From Aestuariibacter sp. (GTDB taxonomy: Bacteria; Pseudomonadota; Gammaproteobacteria; Enterobacterales; Alteromonadaceae): a stretch of DNA of 64,000 bases. The notes below the pieces were generated by a model that worked only from the letters and a program-made list of their open reading frames with translations, had not been told where the DNA came from and did no database searches. Where the stretch lies: assembly GCA_017794925.1 (NCBI GenBank), contig CP051238.1:2351138-2415137 (forward strand). Reading direction: 5' to 3'. This document shows positions 8,731 to 17,489 of this stretch, piece by piece. The first letter of the stretch is position 1, and every line of letters begins with the position of its first letter. The position numbers were made by a program, and so were the translations under genes.

Positions 8731-9437
8731 TCATGTCTGACTATTGCTTTATATTCCTGTTGCCCCCGCGTATAACTCTCCGGTGTGCCAATATCCCGAT
8801 GGTATGTGTGATTGGTCCAGGCCTGGATTTTGCCCAGCATGGCTGGAATGACCTGCGTACTGATATCCTCTGCGTCATGTTCTACAATCCAACGTAACAC
8901 TGGTTGGCTCATGATGTAAACCGCACCATTGGCCAGATTACCCGGCGGATTAGCCACCTTTTCATGCATGGCTACCACCGTTTTTCCCTGTAATTCGACA
9001 ATGCCGCAAGACGACGGAGTATCGGTTTCAAATACCATCATGGTCATTTCGCAGCCATCAGGGCGTTGCTGATGTGCCTGAATAAAAGCATCCAGGTCGA
9101 AGACCGATAGGTTATCGGCGTGGATCACCACAACATCCTCACTGAGTAGTTGTGAAGCATTGTGTTTCAAAGTACCGGCAGTTCCCAGTAGTTCAGGCTC
9201 ATACCAGTTTTTCACCTGCGGGAAGGCAGCCCATTTGTCGTTGAGAAAGGCTGCTACTACATCTGAAAAGTAATGGGTGTTAACAAAAATGTCGGAGATT
9301 GATGCAGAATAGGTAAGCTGCTTCAACCAGATATCCAGTAGCGGTTGTCCGTTGATGGGCACCATGCATTTAGGCTGCGAGTTGGTAATCGGCCGCAGTC
9401 GGGTACCAAGCCCTGCAGCCAGTAAAACTGCCTGCAT
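8727..9437 (-). CDS. Sugar-1-phosphate nucleotidyltransferase (HddC/RmlA-like)
   Basis: 236 residues with the NTP-transferase signature at the N-terminus (LLAAGLGTRLRPIT, then PKCMVPINGQPLL) and an HADN motif in place of the usual catalytic G-D/HADN region. It transfers a nucleotide to a sugar 1-phosphate. Length and motif pattern fit HddC-type heptose-1-phosphate guanylyltransferases and related enzymes, but nucleotide and sugar cannot be assigned. It lies 3 nt after the kinase/nucleotidyltransferase fusion on the - strand and is the last gene of that operon. Confidence 0.8.
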   Translation of the reverse strand: MQAVLLAAGLGTRLRPITNSQPKCMVPINGQPLLDIWLKQLTYSASISDIFVNTHYFSDVVAAFLNDKWAAFPQVKNWYEPELLGTAGTLKHNASQLLSEDVVVIHADNLSVFDLDAFIQAHQQRPDGCEMTMMVFETDTPSSCGIVELQGKTVVAMHEKVANPPGNLANGAVYIMSQPVLRWIVEHDAEDISTQVIPAMLGKIQAWTNHTYHRDIGTPESYTRGQQEYKAIVRHD

Positions 9438-9440
9438 GGG

Positions 9441-10919
9441 TCAGAGCTCTCCCAGTTTGCGGTAAATTGCTTGTTTAGCGATAGGCACGTTACCCCTCAC
9501 GCTTACCTGAATGGAGGAGCTTACGCTACCGACAAAGGCGGCTTGCCAGATACTGGCACCACTGGCCAGCATTAAAGCACAGGTAACAAACATAGCATCA
9601 CCGGCGCCTGCGGTATCAATGGCCGAATCTGCAAATGCAGGCAGGTTATCGGTTTCCAGTAAACCGTCCTCGTTCATATGGCGAATGAGTACACCTTCGC
9701 CTCCCAGTGTCACCATGAGGTTTTGTGCGTTTAGCTTTTCTACCAGGTCTTTGGACACCTCAATCAGACCGTTACTGTCATCCTGCATGGTTTGACGCGC
9801 TTCCACCTCAGTTGGCGTTGTCAGCAGTAAATCTCTAAATTTACCTAAGTCACCGACCTGTGAAGAGGTTTGACTATCAGCCACGATGGGGATGTTTTTC
9901 GCCCGGCATATATCACTGATTCGATTGACCAGCGCAGGACATAACAAGCCAAAGTTAAAGTCGGCAAACAGTACGATGTCATAGTGCGCCGCATTCGCTT
10001 CAAATGCCTGAACAAACTCATTGATCAGTGGGGCGTCAATATCGTGTCTGCGGTAACTGTTAACTCGCAGGAGCGTCTTATCCTTGGCCCGATAGCGCAA
10101 TTTGTGTGTGGTGGGGCGGGAAGCGTCGTATTTGAGGACGGCTTCGATGCCGTATTCATTAAGCTTTTGCTGGGCAAATTCGCCGTGCTCGTCGCGTCCA
10201 CAGACACTAAAAAAGGTCACGTTAGCGCCCAAGCTGGCGGCGTGTCCCGCAACGATACCTGCTCCGCCCAAATACCGAAAAGACTCTAATGGACTAACGG
10301 CAATAGTAGGATCTTCCTGTGACATACCAATTGCCAGACACTCCTGATATTCATCGACAATAACATCGCCGAGTACTGCGACATTCAGATTGCCAAAGTT
10401 TTCCAGAAAATGAGACAGTGTATCCTGAGCTACGTCATAGCGTTCGTGATATCGCTGTAGCTGTTGCGACAACTGTGAATTTTGACGGAGCTGTTGCTGC
10501 AGTAGTTCGCGGCTGGAAAACAATTTTTCGCCGGAACTGAAAATTAAGCGCCCGCCATAGGTTTCAACAATGGCTTTCTCCGGGTTGTCTGCTTTGGAGA
10601 ATTCTTTCCCTTTCACAATAACGTCAGGTTGAATCTGGGCAATAACATCCAAACGATCGCCGTTTACCACTAACACCTCATCGACACATGTCAGCGCCTT
10701 TAGTGCAAGCAACCGCTCTTCGTTGTCGAAACATGCGCTCAGGGACTCATGTCTGTCATACAGTCCGACTACCAGCATATCTGCCTGCTCTGCTGCAAAT
10801 AGCAGAAAACGCAAATGCCCGGGATGGATGATGTTAAAGTTGCCCGACACAAAACAAACAGATTTCCCCGCCTGTTTCTCAGTCAGGATGTGTTGGAGCG
10901 AGGCGTGTTTATCATTCAT
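9441..10919 (-). CDS. Bifunctional sugar nucleotidyltransferase-PfkB kinase (HldE-like, reversed domain order)
   Basis: About 492 residues. The N-terminal 150 residues form a cytidylyltransferase-like domain (SGNFNIIHPGHLRF, with the HxGH motif). Residues from about 180 onward form a PfkB/ribokinase-type kinase (VLGDVIVDEY, ending in the catalytic DTAGAGDAMF). The E. coli HldE/RfaE protein has these two domains in the opposite order. The expected activities are phosphorylation of a sugar phosphate and nucleotide transfer to its 1-phosphate. The start at 10919 is preceded by GGATGG at suitable spacing and overlaps the ADH stop; a start at 10931 is also open. It probably makes a dedicated activated sugar rather than core LPS heptose. 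Confidence 0.8.
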   Translation of the reverse strand: MNDKHASLQHILTEKQAGKSVCFVSGNFNIIHPGHLRFLLFAAEQADMLVVGLYDRHESLSACFDNEERLLALKALTCVDEVLVVNGDRLDVIAQIQPDVIVKGKEFSKADNPEKAIVETYGGRLIFSSGEKLFSSRELLQQQLRQNSQLSQQLQRYHERYDVAQDTLSHFLENFGNLNVAVLGDVIVDEYQECLAIGMSQEDPTIAVSPLESFRYLGGAGIVAGHAASLGANVTFFSVCGRDEHGEFAQQKLNEYGIEAVLKYDASRPTTHKLRYRAKDKTLLRVNSYRRHDIDAPLINEFVQAFEANAAHYDIVLFADFNFGLLCPALVNRISDICRAKNIPIVADSQTSSQVGDLGKFRDLLLTTPTEVEARQTMQDDSNGLIEVSKDLVEKLNAQNLMVTLGGEGVLIRHMNEDGLLETDNLPAFADSAIDTAGAGDAMFVTCALMLASGASIWQAAFVGSVSSSIQVSVRGNVPIAKQAIYRKLGEL

Positions 10920-11967
10920 CTTCGTTACCATCCAGTTTTATGATGGCTCTGACCACCTTTTGATTGGCGAGATCTTCCAGGGCCTGGTTTATCTGTGACA
11001 GCGGATATGCGTCAGACAACAAATGGCGCAGAGGCGCTAATGATTGCTCATTGTTTGCAGCCTGATTCAATAAGGTCAATGGGTTGGCGCCGCCTCCCCA
11101 GGAGCCTTCAATGGTTTTTCCGCAAATAAGTTCAAACGGGTCTAAATGAATTTTGTCGCCGTGTTTGGGGTGCGAAGCAAATACACATTTACCGTGTTGG
11201 CGATGAATCAATGAAAAGGCAGATTCGATCGTACGGCAACTGCCGGCCGCTTCTACAATAAAATCGAGTAACTCGCCCTGATTGGCCTGTTGAATTGATT
11301 CTGCCAGTGATGCGGTGGCCGGATTCAGGGTGATATGTGCGCCGATATGTCTTGCAAGTGCCAGTTTGTCGTCGTTAGTATCAATGGCAACAATGAGTCT
11401 GGCTCCACAATTTACTGCCGCGATCAACGCTGACATACCAATTCCGCCCAGTCCCATTATTCCAATACTGTGCTCTGATGACAGAGACAACTGGTTTTGC
11501 ACCATCCCCATCCCGGTAGGCAACGCACAGCCAAACAGTACGCCTTCTTGTAGTCCTATTTGCGGCGGCAAGGAATAGCAGCGGTTTTCGGACACCACGC
11601 TGTAATTGCTGAAGGTTGTCACCGGGCCCGCATTCACTTTGCCAATAGGGGATTCATAGACACATCCACCAGCATCAATGCCTGTCCCTTTCAACCAGCC
11701 CAGTACAACTTTGTCGCCAGGCGAAACAGTAGATACGTCAGGCCCAATATCAACCACAGTAGCCGTTGCCTCGTGCCCAAGCATGTGAGGCAGGTAACGG
11801 TCCTCGCCACGCGCTCCGGTCGCCTCCATTAGCTGAGAGTGGCAAACACCCGTATAGTGAATCTTCACCAGTACCTGACCACGACCCAGTTCAGGGATAG
11901 CTATATTTTCAATGATTTCCAATGGCTTACTGCATTCAGTGAGCACGGCGGCTGTAATAGTCATCAT
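10912..11967 (-). CDS. Zinc-dependent alcohol dehydrogenase (MDR family)
   Basis: About 351 residues of the medium-chain dehydrogenase family. Catalytic zinc ligands are visible: Cys in TGVCHSQ, His/Glu in LGHEATA, and Cys in FGCALPTGMG. The cofactor site is IMGLGGIGMSAL followed by an acidic residue (AIDTND), pointing to NAD. The four-cysteine structural zinc loop of classical ADHs is missing; only one Cys (GGC) is present there. The open frame extends 43 codons upstream, but homology starts at MMTITAAV, so 11967 (or 11964) is chosen. First gene of the - strand operon, 27 nt behind a strong FliA-type promoter. Likely oxidises or reduces a sugar hydroxyl. Confidence 0.82.
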   Translation of the reverse strand: MMTITAAVLTECSKPLEIIENIAIPELGRGQVLVKIHYTGVCHSQLMEATGARGEDRYLPHMLGHEATATVVDIGPDVSTVSPGDKVVLGWLKGTGIDAGGCVYESPIGKVNAGPVTTFSNYSVVSENRCYSLPPQIGLQEGVLFGCALPTGMGMVQNQLSLSSEHSIGIMGLGGIGMSALIAAVNCGARLIVAIDTNDDKLALARHIGAHITLNPATASLAESIQQANQGELLDFIVEAAGSCRTIESAFSLIHRQHGKCVFASHPKHGDKIHLDPFELICGKTIEGSWGGGANPLTLLNQAANNEQSLAPLRHLLSDAYPLSQINQALEDLANQKVVRAIIKLDGNEDE

Positions 11968-11993
11968 GATACTTTTTGTCGACGATATATAGG

Positions 11994-12020
11994 TTATCGG
12001 CCTGTTTTTCGTTTGCCTTA
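11994..12020 (-). promoter_or_regulatory. Candidate sigma-28 (FliA) promoter for the alcohol dehydrogenase operon
   Basis: Read on the - strand: TAAG, 15 bases, then a perfect GCCGATAA -10 element (11994-12001). Transcription would start about 20 nt before the ADH start codon. The -10 region also forms one arm of an inverted repeat, CCTGTTT at 12001-12007 with AAACAGG at 12023-12029. This places sugar-biosynthesis genes in the late flagellar (flagellin) regulon. Confidence 0.7.
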
Positions 12021-12125
12021 ACAAACAGGTTTTCAGGCGAATGGACTTATTGCATGCCCAGTCCGCACCAGTTGCACAATTTACAATGTTATTCAAAAAT
12101 CGTTCCAGCGTCAGATGTTAAAATA

Positions 12126-12155
12126 TTGACGCGTCGCTTGGCGAGGGATTATACA
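12126..12155 (+). promoter_or_regulatory. Candidate sigma-70 promoter for the flagellin gene
   Basis: TTGACG at 12126-12131, an 18-base spacer and TATACA at 12150-12155 (or a 17-base spacer with TTATAC). I found no FliA-type or sigma-54-type element on this strand between 11968 and 12242. The predicted leader is about 85 nt. Confidence 0.4.
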
Positions 12156-12245
12156 TAGTTATTAAAATGGATAACTGAATAATCCGGGATTGCTTACTTT
12201 TTCGTCGATGTTTTGCTATATTTGATAGTGGTAGAGGAGAGGATG

Positions 12246-13046
12246 ATGATCAACTTCAATTCAGATTCCGGAAGCTCGTTGCTCCAGCAAGTCCAAAAAA
12301 AGCAGGACTCGCTGTTTGAAAAACTGGCTTCAGGCAAAAAAATCAACAGCGCTGCTGATGGTGCGGCTGCGCAGCAGATTATCGATCGTCTGACTTCGCA
12401 AGTCGAAGGTAACCGCCAGGCGGTAAATAACGTATACGACGGGATTTCACTTGCTCAGGTCTCTGAAGGCGGTCTGGAAGGTATCAATAATGACGTGAGC
12501 CGCATTCGGGAACTGTCCGTGCAAGCCGGTAGTGGTATTTTAAGTGCGGCTGACAAACAGGCTATCCAGTCTGAGATCACTCAGCTCCAGGAAAATATCT
12601 CACAGACCATCGAGCAAACGAATTTCGCCGGTAAGCCGCTGTTGTCGTCAGACAGCGAGATTAACTTTCAGGTGGGTGCACAGGCTGGACAGCAAATCAG
12701 CGTGAATACGCGTGATATCGCCAGCGAGTTAAACGGCGTACTGAATATTGATGTGACCAGCCAGTCCAGTGAGGATGTCCTTGCTGCAGCTGATGCGGCG
12801 GTCGAAGCAGTCGGTAGTGCCCGGGGAGACTTAGGGGCAGTGCAAAACCAACTGGCCAGCACGGCGCGCAATCTGACGCAGTCCGACGTAAATACAGCGG
12901 CAGCACGTAGCCGTATTCAGGATACGGATTACGCCCAGGCTGTGTCTCAACAAGCCGCAAACGACGTGTTAGGGCAAGCGTCTTTAACTGTACAAGCGCA
13001 AGCCAACCAACAACAAGGTCAGGTACTGAGTTTATTAAACGGCTAA
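12246..13046 (+). CDS. Flagellin, short type
   Basis: About 266 residues. The conserved N-terminal D0/D1 helices are clear (LASGKKINSAADGAAAQQI, then GISLAQVSEGGLEGI and RIRELSVQAGSG), and the C-terminal D1/D0 ends DTDYAQAVSQQAANDVLGQASLTVQAQANQ in overlapping pieces. The middle is short, so D2/D3 are nearly absent. Start is 12246 (or 12243), after an AGGAG at 12235-12239. It stands alone: flaG, fliD and fliS, which commonly follow polar flagellins, are not here. It sits between sugar-biosynthesis genes and flrA, making it the obvious candidate acceptor for the sugar. A terminator follows directly. Confidence 0.92.
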   Translation: MINFNSDSGSSLLQQVQKKQDSLFEKLASGKKINSAADGAAAQQIIDRLTSQVEGNRQAVNNVYDGISLAQVSEGGLEGINNDVSRIRELSVQAGSGILSAADKQAIQSEITQLQENISQTIEQTNFAGKPLLSSDSEINFQVGAQAGQQISVNTRDIASELNGVLNIDVTSQSSEDVLAAADAAVEAVGSARGDLGAVQNQLASTARNLTQSDVNTAAARSRIQDTDYAQAVSQQAANDVLGQASLTVQAQANQQQGQVLSLLNG

Positions 13047-13064
13047 ATTGTCGCAAAATTAATC

Positions 13065-13089
13065 AAAGGCAGGGTTTCCTGCCTTTTTT
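13065..13089 (+). terminator. Rho-independent terminator after flagellin
   Basis: GGCAGG (13068-13073), a 4-base loop and CCTGCC (13078-13083) followed by six T; three further A-T pairs extend the stem. Strong intrinsic terminator separating flagellin from flrA. Confidence 0.9.
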
Positions 13090-13310
13090 GTATCTGAAGC
13101 ACCGGTTTTTCGTTGCGATTCACTGCGTTACCGCTACAATTGCTTTGCACAGTTTGCAATTCTCATACTTTTTCAAAAGTGCATCGTTATTCAAATTCGT
13201 TTTTGCGTAGCAAAGCCGGCGGAAACGGTAAGAACTTTACCGCGCGACTGCACACATTTGTGAGGATTGGTATAAACTAGTAATAATAACAAAAGCGTTT
13301 CGGGGAACGA

Positions 13311-14735
13311 ATGAAGGATATCCTGCTGGTCAGCGACAACAATGCTCTGGTTCAGAATTTACATACTATTCTGACCTTTTTGGGTGAATCTTGTCGTTCC
13401 TTCTCGGTATCTGAGGCGTCTGCGCAACTGACTGAGCTGTCGCCAACCGCGGTCCTACTGGATATCGCATCGGGTGAGCAGGCGTTAGCCCTTGTTAAAA
13501 CCTTTCCCATGCATCCCTTTGTTGCGATTAATGTTGACGATCAACCAACGCCAACGGTTGGCAACCTGGTAGGGCATGTCAGTTTGCCCATAACCTACCC
13601 GGTGCTCACTCAGGCTATTCACCGTTGTCAGGAATACATTCGCAGCCATCCGGTCCGCAATAGTGCGGTGCCTATGAAAACCCGACTGTTCCGCAGTCTG
13701 GTCGGTAAGAGTGAACAAATTCAACTGGTTCGCCGCTTGGTGGAGCAGGTAGCGCCAACAGACGCGACCGTACTTATCTTAGGCGAGTCGGGTACCGGTA
13801 AAGAAGTGGTGGCGCGTAATGTCCACTTTTTATCTGAGCGCAAAGACGGGCCGTTTATTCCGGTAAACTGCGGTGCCATACCCGGTGAACTGCTGGAAAG
13901 TGAATTGTTTGGCCACGAGAAAGGTGCTTTTACTGGTGCTATCAGTGCCCGTAAAGGCCGTTTTGAACTCGCCGAAGGCGGCACATTATTCCTCGACGAA
14001 ATTGGCGATATGCCATTGCAAATGCAGGTAAAGTTACTTCGTGTATTGCAGGAACGCACTTTTGAACGCGTAGGCGGTCACAAGCCCATGCAGTGTAACG
14101 TCAGAATCATTGCTGCCACGCACCGCGATTTAGAGAAGATGATCGCCGACGATAAATTCCGCGAAGATTTGTATTATCGTTTGAACGTATTTCCAATCGA
14201 CAGCCCTGCATTGCGCGAGCGCCGTGAAGATATTCCGCTGTTATTGCAGGAGCTGATCACACGTATTCACGGCGAGGGCGTTGAGCCGGTTAAATTTACC
14301 GAACGCGCAATCAGCTCGTTAATGGAACATACATGGTCGGGTAACGTGCGCGAGTTGTCTAACCTGGTCGAACGTTTGATGATTCTGTATCCGGGCCAAA
14401 TTGTCGATGTGCAGGAATTACCGGCGAAATACCAGTATGGCGATGTTGAACCTTTCGAGCCGGACTACCCTGAAGAAGTGCTTGAGCGCGAAGCATTCAA
14501 TGAATTGTTTGCCGAAAGCGCCGCACAGGACGATGTGGAAGCGGAACCTGCCATCAATGGCTTCTTGCCCGATGAAGGCGTAAACCTGAAAGAGTACCTT
14601 TCAGAGCTTGAGATCAATTTGATTCAACAGGCGCTGGAGCAGCAGGAATGGGTGGTTGCAAGGGCCGCCGATAAACTGGGTATGCGCCGGACTACGCTGG
14701 TTGAAAAGATGCGTAAATACGATATTCAGCGTTAG
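13311..14735 (+). CDS. flrA: Polar flagellar master regulator FlrA/FleQ (sigma-54 activator)
   Basis: 474 residues. The N-terminal receiver-like (FleQ) domain lies in residues 1-120, with an LLDIASG segment but no typical phospho-acceptor neighbourhood. The AAA+ domain has Walker A GESGTGKE and the sigma-54 contact loop GAFTGA. A Fis-type helix-turn-helix lies at the C-terminus ([19 protein letters not shown]). FlrA sits at the top of the polar flagellar cascade and turns on flrBC and other class II genes with sigma-54; in Pseudomonas and Vibrio it also binds c-di-GMP. It has its own upstream region of about 220 bp after the flagellin terminator, without a clear sigma-54 site, consistent with sigma-70 transcription. 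Confidence 0.93.
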   Translation: MKDILLVSDNNALVQNLHTILTFLGESCRSFSVSEASAQLTELSPTAVLLDIASGEQALALVKTFPMHPFVAINVDDQPTPTVGNLVGHVSLPITYPVLTQAIHRCQEYIRSHPVRNSAVPMKTRLFRSLVGKSEQIQLVRRLVEQVAPTDATVLILGESGTGKEVVARNVHFLSERKDGPFIPVNCGAIPGELLESELFGHEKGAFTGAISARKGRFELAEGGTLFLDEIGDMPLQMQVKLLRVLQERTFERVGGHKPMQCNVRIIAATHRDLEKMIADDKFREDLYYRLNVFPIDSPALRERREDIPLLLQELITRIHGEGVEPVKFTERAISSLMEHTWSGNVRELSNLVERLMILYPGQIVDVQELPAKYQYGDVEPFEPDYPEEVLEREAFNELFAESAAQDDVEAEPAINGFLPDEGVNLKEYLSELEINLIQQALEQQEWVVARAADKLGMRRTTLVEKMRKYDIQR

Positions 14736-14905
14736 TGTTTGCCTCTCATTACTAACGTTTCAGGCGGCTTAATTTTCTTCTGAACACCACTTTTTTCAAA
14801 TATTCATCCCTCCGTTAATTGCTAATTTATCCCGCCGTCAGTTAATTGACGTAAAACCAATTCATCTAATCCGTTGTAACTATATGAAATTAAACATGTA
14901 ATTTC

Positions 14906-14921
14906 TGGCACGGCAAATGCT
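14906..14921 (+). promoter_or_regulatory. Sigma-54 promoter for flrBC
   Basis: TGGCACG at 14906-14912 and ATGCT at 14917-14921, with GG and GC separated by exactly 10 bases. This is a near-consensus -24/-12 element, 48 bp before the flrB start, as expected for a FlrA-activated class II promoter. Confidence 0.82.
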
Positions 14922-14968
14922 AAATCATTGGGTAAGTTAATCAGTGTCTGCAAATTGACGAGGATCCC

Positions 14969-16123
14969 ATGGCATTAAAAAGTCGTTCTGCCAATCTTAT
15001 TGAGGATATCACCGACGCCCAAAGCGGCGCAGGCGCAACGCTCACCGATTTGAGTGTTGCCCGAGACAAGGCTCAAACTCAGCAACAAGAGCTAGCCTCA
15101 TTGAAACAGCAGGCATCCCGTCTTAACCACTTATTGCAGGTTATGCCGGCAGGCGTGGTGGTTATTGATGGTCAGGGAATTGTTCGGCAGGCAAATGAAC
15201 AGGCAAAAGTCTTTTTGGGTGAACCGCTGGAAGGCGAGCTGTGGCGAACCATTATTGCTCGCTCGTTTAAACCCCGTGCCGACGATGGTCACGAGGTCTC
15301 TTTGTACGATGGACGCCGGGTTAAACTGTCTATTACGCCGTTAGTCAATGAACCAGGTCAGCTTATCGTGCTAACTGACTTAACCGAGACCCGGCAGTTA
15401 CAGGCGCGCCTGAGTCACCTTCAACGCTTATCGTCACTGGGAAAAATGGTCGCATCACTGGCGCATCAAATTCGTACGCCTTTGTCGGCAGCCATGTTAT
15501 ATGCAGCCAATTTGACCCGTAAAGGATTGGGCGCGGATGCCAGTCATCAGTTTGCCAATAAATTGCAGGACCGCCTGAAAGAGCTGGAAAGTCAGGTTAA
15601 CGACATGCTGTTGTTTGCCAAGAGTGGTGAACAGCAAGTAGTTAATGACATTAGCGTAGCAACTTTGTTCGACGCCGTTGAGTCCACCGCACAAACCATG
15701 ACAGTGGGAATGAATCAGACACTGGTGTTCAAAGGTCAGCATATTGACGCACGCATTACCGGCAACCTCACGGCGTTGCAGGGCGCAGTATTAAATCTGA
15801 TTCAAAATGCCAGTCAGATCAGTCCGAAAGAAAGTACGATTCAGGTGCAGTTCCGCGTCAGTAATCGCTGGCTGGTGGTTGCCGTGTCCGATCAGGGCCC
15901 GGGCATTAACGATGCTACCAAGCAAAAGATCTTCGAACCGTTTTTCACTACTAAAACCCACGGCACGGGTCTGGGACTTGCCGTAGTGCAATCGGTCGCC
16001 AAAGCCCACCAGGGCAAAATTCAAGTTAACAATTTGCCAGAGGGCGGCGCGTGTTTTGCCATGATGCTACCTCGGGCGTTTTCCAGCGACGTTGAACCAT
16101 TAACGTCGGTACAAGAGGGGTAA
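14969..16123 (+). CDS. flrB: Flagellar two-component sensor kinase FlrB/FleS
   Basis: 384 residues without membrane segments, so a cytoplasmic kinase. A PAS-like domain (GVVVIDGQGIVRQANEQA) is followed by a HisKA helix with the phospho-accepting His in LAHQIRTPLS, and an HATPase domain with N-box (NLIQNASQ), G1 (DQGPGI) and G2 (GTGLGLAV) motifs. It phosphorylates FlrC, encoded 3 nt downstream, to switch on class III basal body and hook genes. Driven by the sigma-54 element at 14906-14921. Confidence 0.92.
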   Translation: MALKSRSANLIEDITDAQSGAGATLTDLSVARDKAQTQQQELASLKQQASRLNHLLQVMPAGVVVIDGQGIVRQANEQAKVFLGEPLEGELWRTIIARSFKPRADDGHEVSLYDGRRVKLSITPLVNEPGQLIVLTDLTETRQLQARLSHLQRLSSLGKMVASLAHQIRTPLSAAMLYAANLTRKGLGADASHQFANKLQDRLKELESQVNDMLLFAKSGEQQVVNDISVATLFDAVESTAQTMTVGMNQTLVFKGQHIDARITGNLTALQGAVLNLIQNASQISPKESTIQVQFRVSNRWLVVAVSDQGPGINDATKQKIFEPFFTTKTHGTGLGLAVVQSVAKAHQGKIQVNNLPEGGACFAMMLPRAFSSDVEPLTSVQEG

Positions 16124-16126
16124 ATC

Positions 16127-17473
16127 ATGTCAAAAACAACTGTTTTGATCGTAGAAGACGATGCCGGTCTGCGCGAAGCATTAGTCGATACCCTGTTATT
16201 AGCAGATTATCGGGTCGTTGCTGCCGATAGTGCCGAGCAAGCCATTATGATGCTGGGCCGTCAACCTGTTGATATCGTGGTGAGCGATATCCAAATGGGC
16301 GAAATGAATGGTCTGGCCTTGTTGAAGGCAATTAAAGCTAAAGATGCCAATTTACCGGTACTGTTGATGACCGCCTATGCGACTATCGACGATGCTGTGC
16401 AGGCCATGCGTGATGGTGCAACAGACTATCTCTCAAAGCCATTCGCGCCGGAAGTATTGTTAAACCTTGTAGGCCGGTATGCACCCGCACAAAAGGTCGA
16501 ATCCCGACAGCCGGTAGTAGGCGATCCGCGAAGCGAAGAATTACTGCTGTTAGCCCGTAAAGTCGCGCGTTCAGAAGCGACCGTAATGGTGTTGGGGCCA
16601 AGTGGTTCAGGTAAAGAAGTCTTATCTCGCTATATTCACGACAACTCCCAACGGGCAAATAATCCGTTCGTTGCGATAAACTGTGCCGCTATCCCAGAGA
16701 ACATGCTGGAAGCTACCTTGTTTGGGTATGAGAAAGGCGCGTTCACCGGTGCGATTCAGGCCTGTCCGGGTAAGTTTGAGCAAGCCCAGGGCGGTACGCT
16801 GTTACTCGACGAAATCACCGAAATGGATTTGGCATTACAAGCCAAATTATTACGTGTGTTACAGGAAAAAGAAGTCGAGCGACTGGGTGCACGTAAAACC
16901 ATCTCATTGGACGTGCGGGTAATTGCAACCAGTAACCGCGACCTGAAAGAGGCGGTCGCCAGAGGTGATTTCCGTGAGGATTTGTATTACCGCCTGAACG
17001 TATTTCCTATTACCTGGTTACCTTTGGGTCAACGCAGTGGTGACATTATTCCCCTGGCAGAGCATCTGATCTCGCGGCATGCCAGCCAACAAGGCCTTGG
17101 CAGCTTTACGTTAAGTGCTTCAGCGCGCAATAAACTGCTGCAACACGCCTGGCCGGGTAACGTTAGGGAGCTGGAAAACGTGTGTCAGCGCGCATTAATT
17201 TTATGTGAAGGCAACACGATTGATGCGACCGATTTAATGATAGAACCTGCAACAGGTCAGCCCGTTGCGGTAGCAACCATCGAAGAGCCAGAAGAAGACA
17301 ACAGCAGATTAGGCAATGAATTGCGTCATCAGGAACATCAGATCATTCTGGATACCCTGACCGCCTGCAAAGGCAAGCGGAAAGACGTGGCTGAAAAACT
17401 GGGGATCAGCCCTCGTACCTTGCGATACAAGTTGGCGCGAATGCGCGACCAGGGTATTGACGTACCGGCTTAA
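16127..17473 (+). CDS. flrC: Flagellar sigma-54 response regulator FlrC/FleR
   Basis: 448 residues. The receiver domain has EDD near residue 10 and a phospho-acceptor Asp in VVSDIQM. The AAA+ domain has Walker A GPSGSGKE and GAFTGA, and the C-terminus carries a Fis-type HTH (KDVAEKLGISPRTLRYKL). Phosphorylated by FlrB, it activates class III sigma-54 promoters. In related genomes fliE follows directly; here the next flagellar gene is 23 kb away because of the aromatic island. A strong terminator follows. Confidence 0.93.
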   Translation: MSKTTVLIVEDDAGLREALVDTLLLADYRVVAADSAEQAIMMLGRQPVDIVVSDIQMGEMNGLALLKAIKAKDANLPVLLMTAYATIDDAVQAMRDGATDYLSKPFAPEVLLNLVGRYAPAQKVESRQPVVGDPRSEELLLLARKVARSEATVMVLGPSGSGKEVLSRYIHDNSQRANNPFVAINCAAIPENMLEATLFGYEKGAFTGAIQACPGKFEQAQGGTLLLDEITEMDLALQAKLLRVLQEKEVERLGARKTISLDVRVIATSNRDLKEAVARGDFREDLYYRLNVFPITWLPLGQRSGDIIPLAEHLISRHASQQGLGSFTLSASARNKLLQHAWPGNVRELENVCQRALILCEGNTIDATDLMIEPATGQPVAVATIEEPEEDNSRLGNELRHQEHQIILDTLTACKGKRKDVAEKLGISPRTLRYKLARMRDQGIDVPA

Positions 17474-17489
17474 AGCCAAATTACTAAAG

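Noticed and set aside
9112..9119. TTATCGGC (FliA -10 on the - strand) inside the nucleotidyltransferase gene
   Set aside because: No matching -35 at 15 bases. Other copies at 38562, 41640 and 52233 also lack one.
9441..10919. Assignment as ordinary HldE for LPS core heptose
   Set aside because: Domain order is reversed, no gmhA/gmhB is nearby, and the gene sits behind a FliA promoter.
11968..12096. N-terminal extension of the alcohol dehydrogenase frame
   Set aside because: Would contain the FliA promoter, and the family N-terminus begins at MMTITAAV.
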